A DNA stretch of 61,660 bases from the NCBI RefSeq assembly GCF_014836635.1, contig NZ_JACSQL010000019.1, positions 1 to 61,660 on the forward strand. Reading direction: 5' to 3'. Positions 61,586-61,660 of this stretch are shown one piece after another; position 1 is the stretch's first letter; each line of letters starts with the position of its first letter. The position numbers and the translations under genes are program-made. The notes under the pieces were generated by a model. That model was given only the letters and a program-made list of their open reading frames with translations, ran no database searches and had not been told where the DNA came from. This DNA is from Paenibacillus gallinarum. GTDB taxonomy: Bacteria > Bacillota > Bacilli > Paenibacillales > Paenibacillaceae.

Positions 61586-61660
61586 GTATTATCCCCTTTT
61601 AGTAGACAAGAAAAAAAAGACATCTGGTAAGATGGACTTAATCTTGTTGAACAGAGGGGA
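61586..61660 (+). mobile_element. Left end of an insertion sequence, probably IS3 family (continues beyond the window)
   Basis: CCCCTTTTAGTAGACAAG is typical of IS3-type terminal repeats, followed by a leader and TTGTTGAACAGAGGGG, a ribosome site for a transposase that would start just outside. The same end, 57 of 67 bases identical by my count, occurs at 46626-46700. Confidence 0.65.

Noticed and set aside
1..61660. CRISPR arrays, tRNA or rRNA genes
   Set aside because: No regularly spaced identical repeats and no tRNA- or rRNA-like stretches were seen; the dispersed hairpin elements are far apart and variable.

Overview
The window looks like a chromosomal accessory region of a Paenibacillus-type Gram-positive bacterium. 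Support: strong AGGAGG ribosome sites, TTG/GTG starts, many small lipobox (L-x-x-C) lipoproteins, a TnrA/GlnR box, and Bacillales-typical families (YvgN-like reductase, DUF2243-CtaG pair, CueP-like lipoprotein, VanW protein, Tet(M)-type GTPase). No rRNA, tRNA or CRISPR array was seen. Family names come from recognised motifs, not database searches.

Layout. 0-6.3 kb: small lipoproteins, an old yellow enzyme (OYE) and a methionine aminopeptidase, mostly minus strand. 6.7-11.7 kb: aldo-keto reductase, a decayed GH28 gene, and a four-gene glutamine-type ABC importer behind a TnrA/GlnR box and promoter. 11.7-33 kb: short redox and stress units (sarcosine/N-methyltryptophan oxidase, second OYE, radical SAM protein, AraC with a YjbR-like protein, DUF418 protein, TetR with two aldo-keto reductases, metallo-hydrolase, subtilisin-like protease, quinone-oxidoreductase-like dehydrogenase, DUF2243-CtaG). 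33-50 kb: a mosaic of mostly minus-strand single genes (Nudix, acetyltransferases, four aminoglycoside-phosphotransferase-fold proteins, AraC, DUF2441, cyclase-like toroid, XRE regulator, HAD phosphatase) with many broken genes. 51-53.4 kb: a two-gene carboxy(nor)spermidine pathway. 53.7-61.5 kb: lipoproteins, a Tet(M)-like ribosomal protection protein, VanW, a lipase-like hydrolase and a CueP-like lipoprotein. The window ends in what looks like the left end of an IS3-type element whose decayed copy lies at 46.6 kb.

The most unusual signal is a family of about a dozen intergenic elements: a terminator-like GC-rich hairpin flanked by related arms carrying a CCCGTTAG core. Most copies lie directly downstream of a minus-strand gene, several within about 30 bases of the stop codon. 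In places the element or a hairpin supplies the stop codon or coincides with a gene break. Many unrelated small genes each followed by an imperfect palindrome recall a cassette array, but no recombinase is in the window. The second notable signal is a diverged UMP kinase gene preceded by a promoter, a 29-codon leader with a U-rich end, and a terminator overlapping the leader stop, an arrangement resembling pyrBI-type UTP-sensing attenuation.
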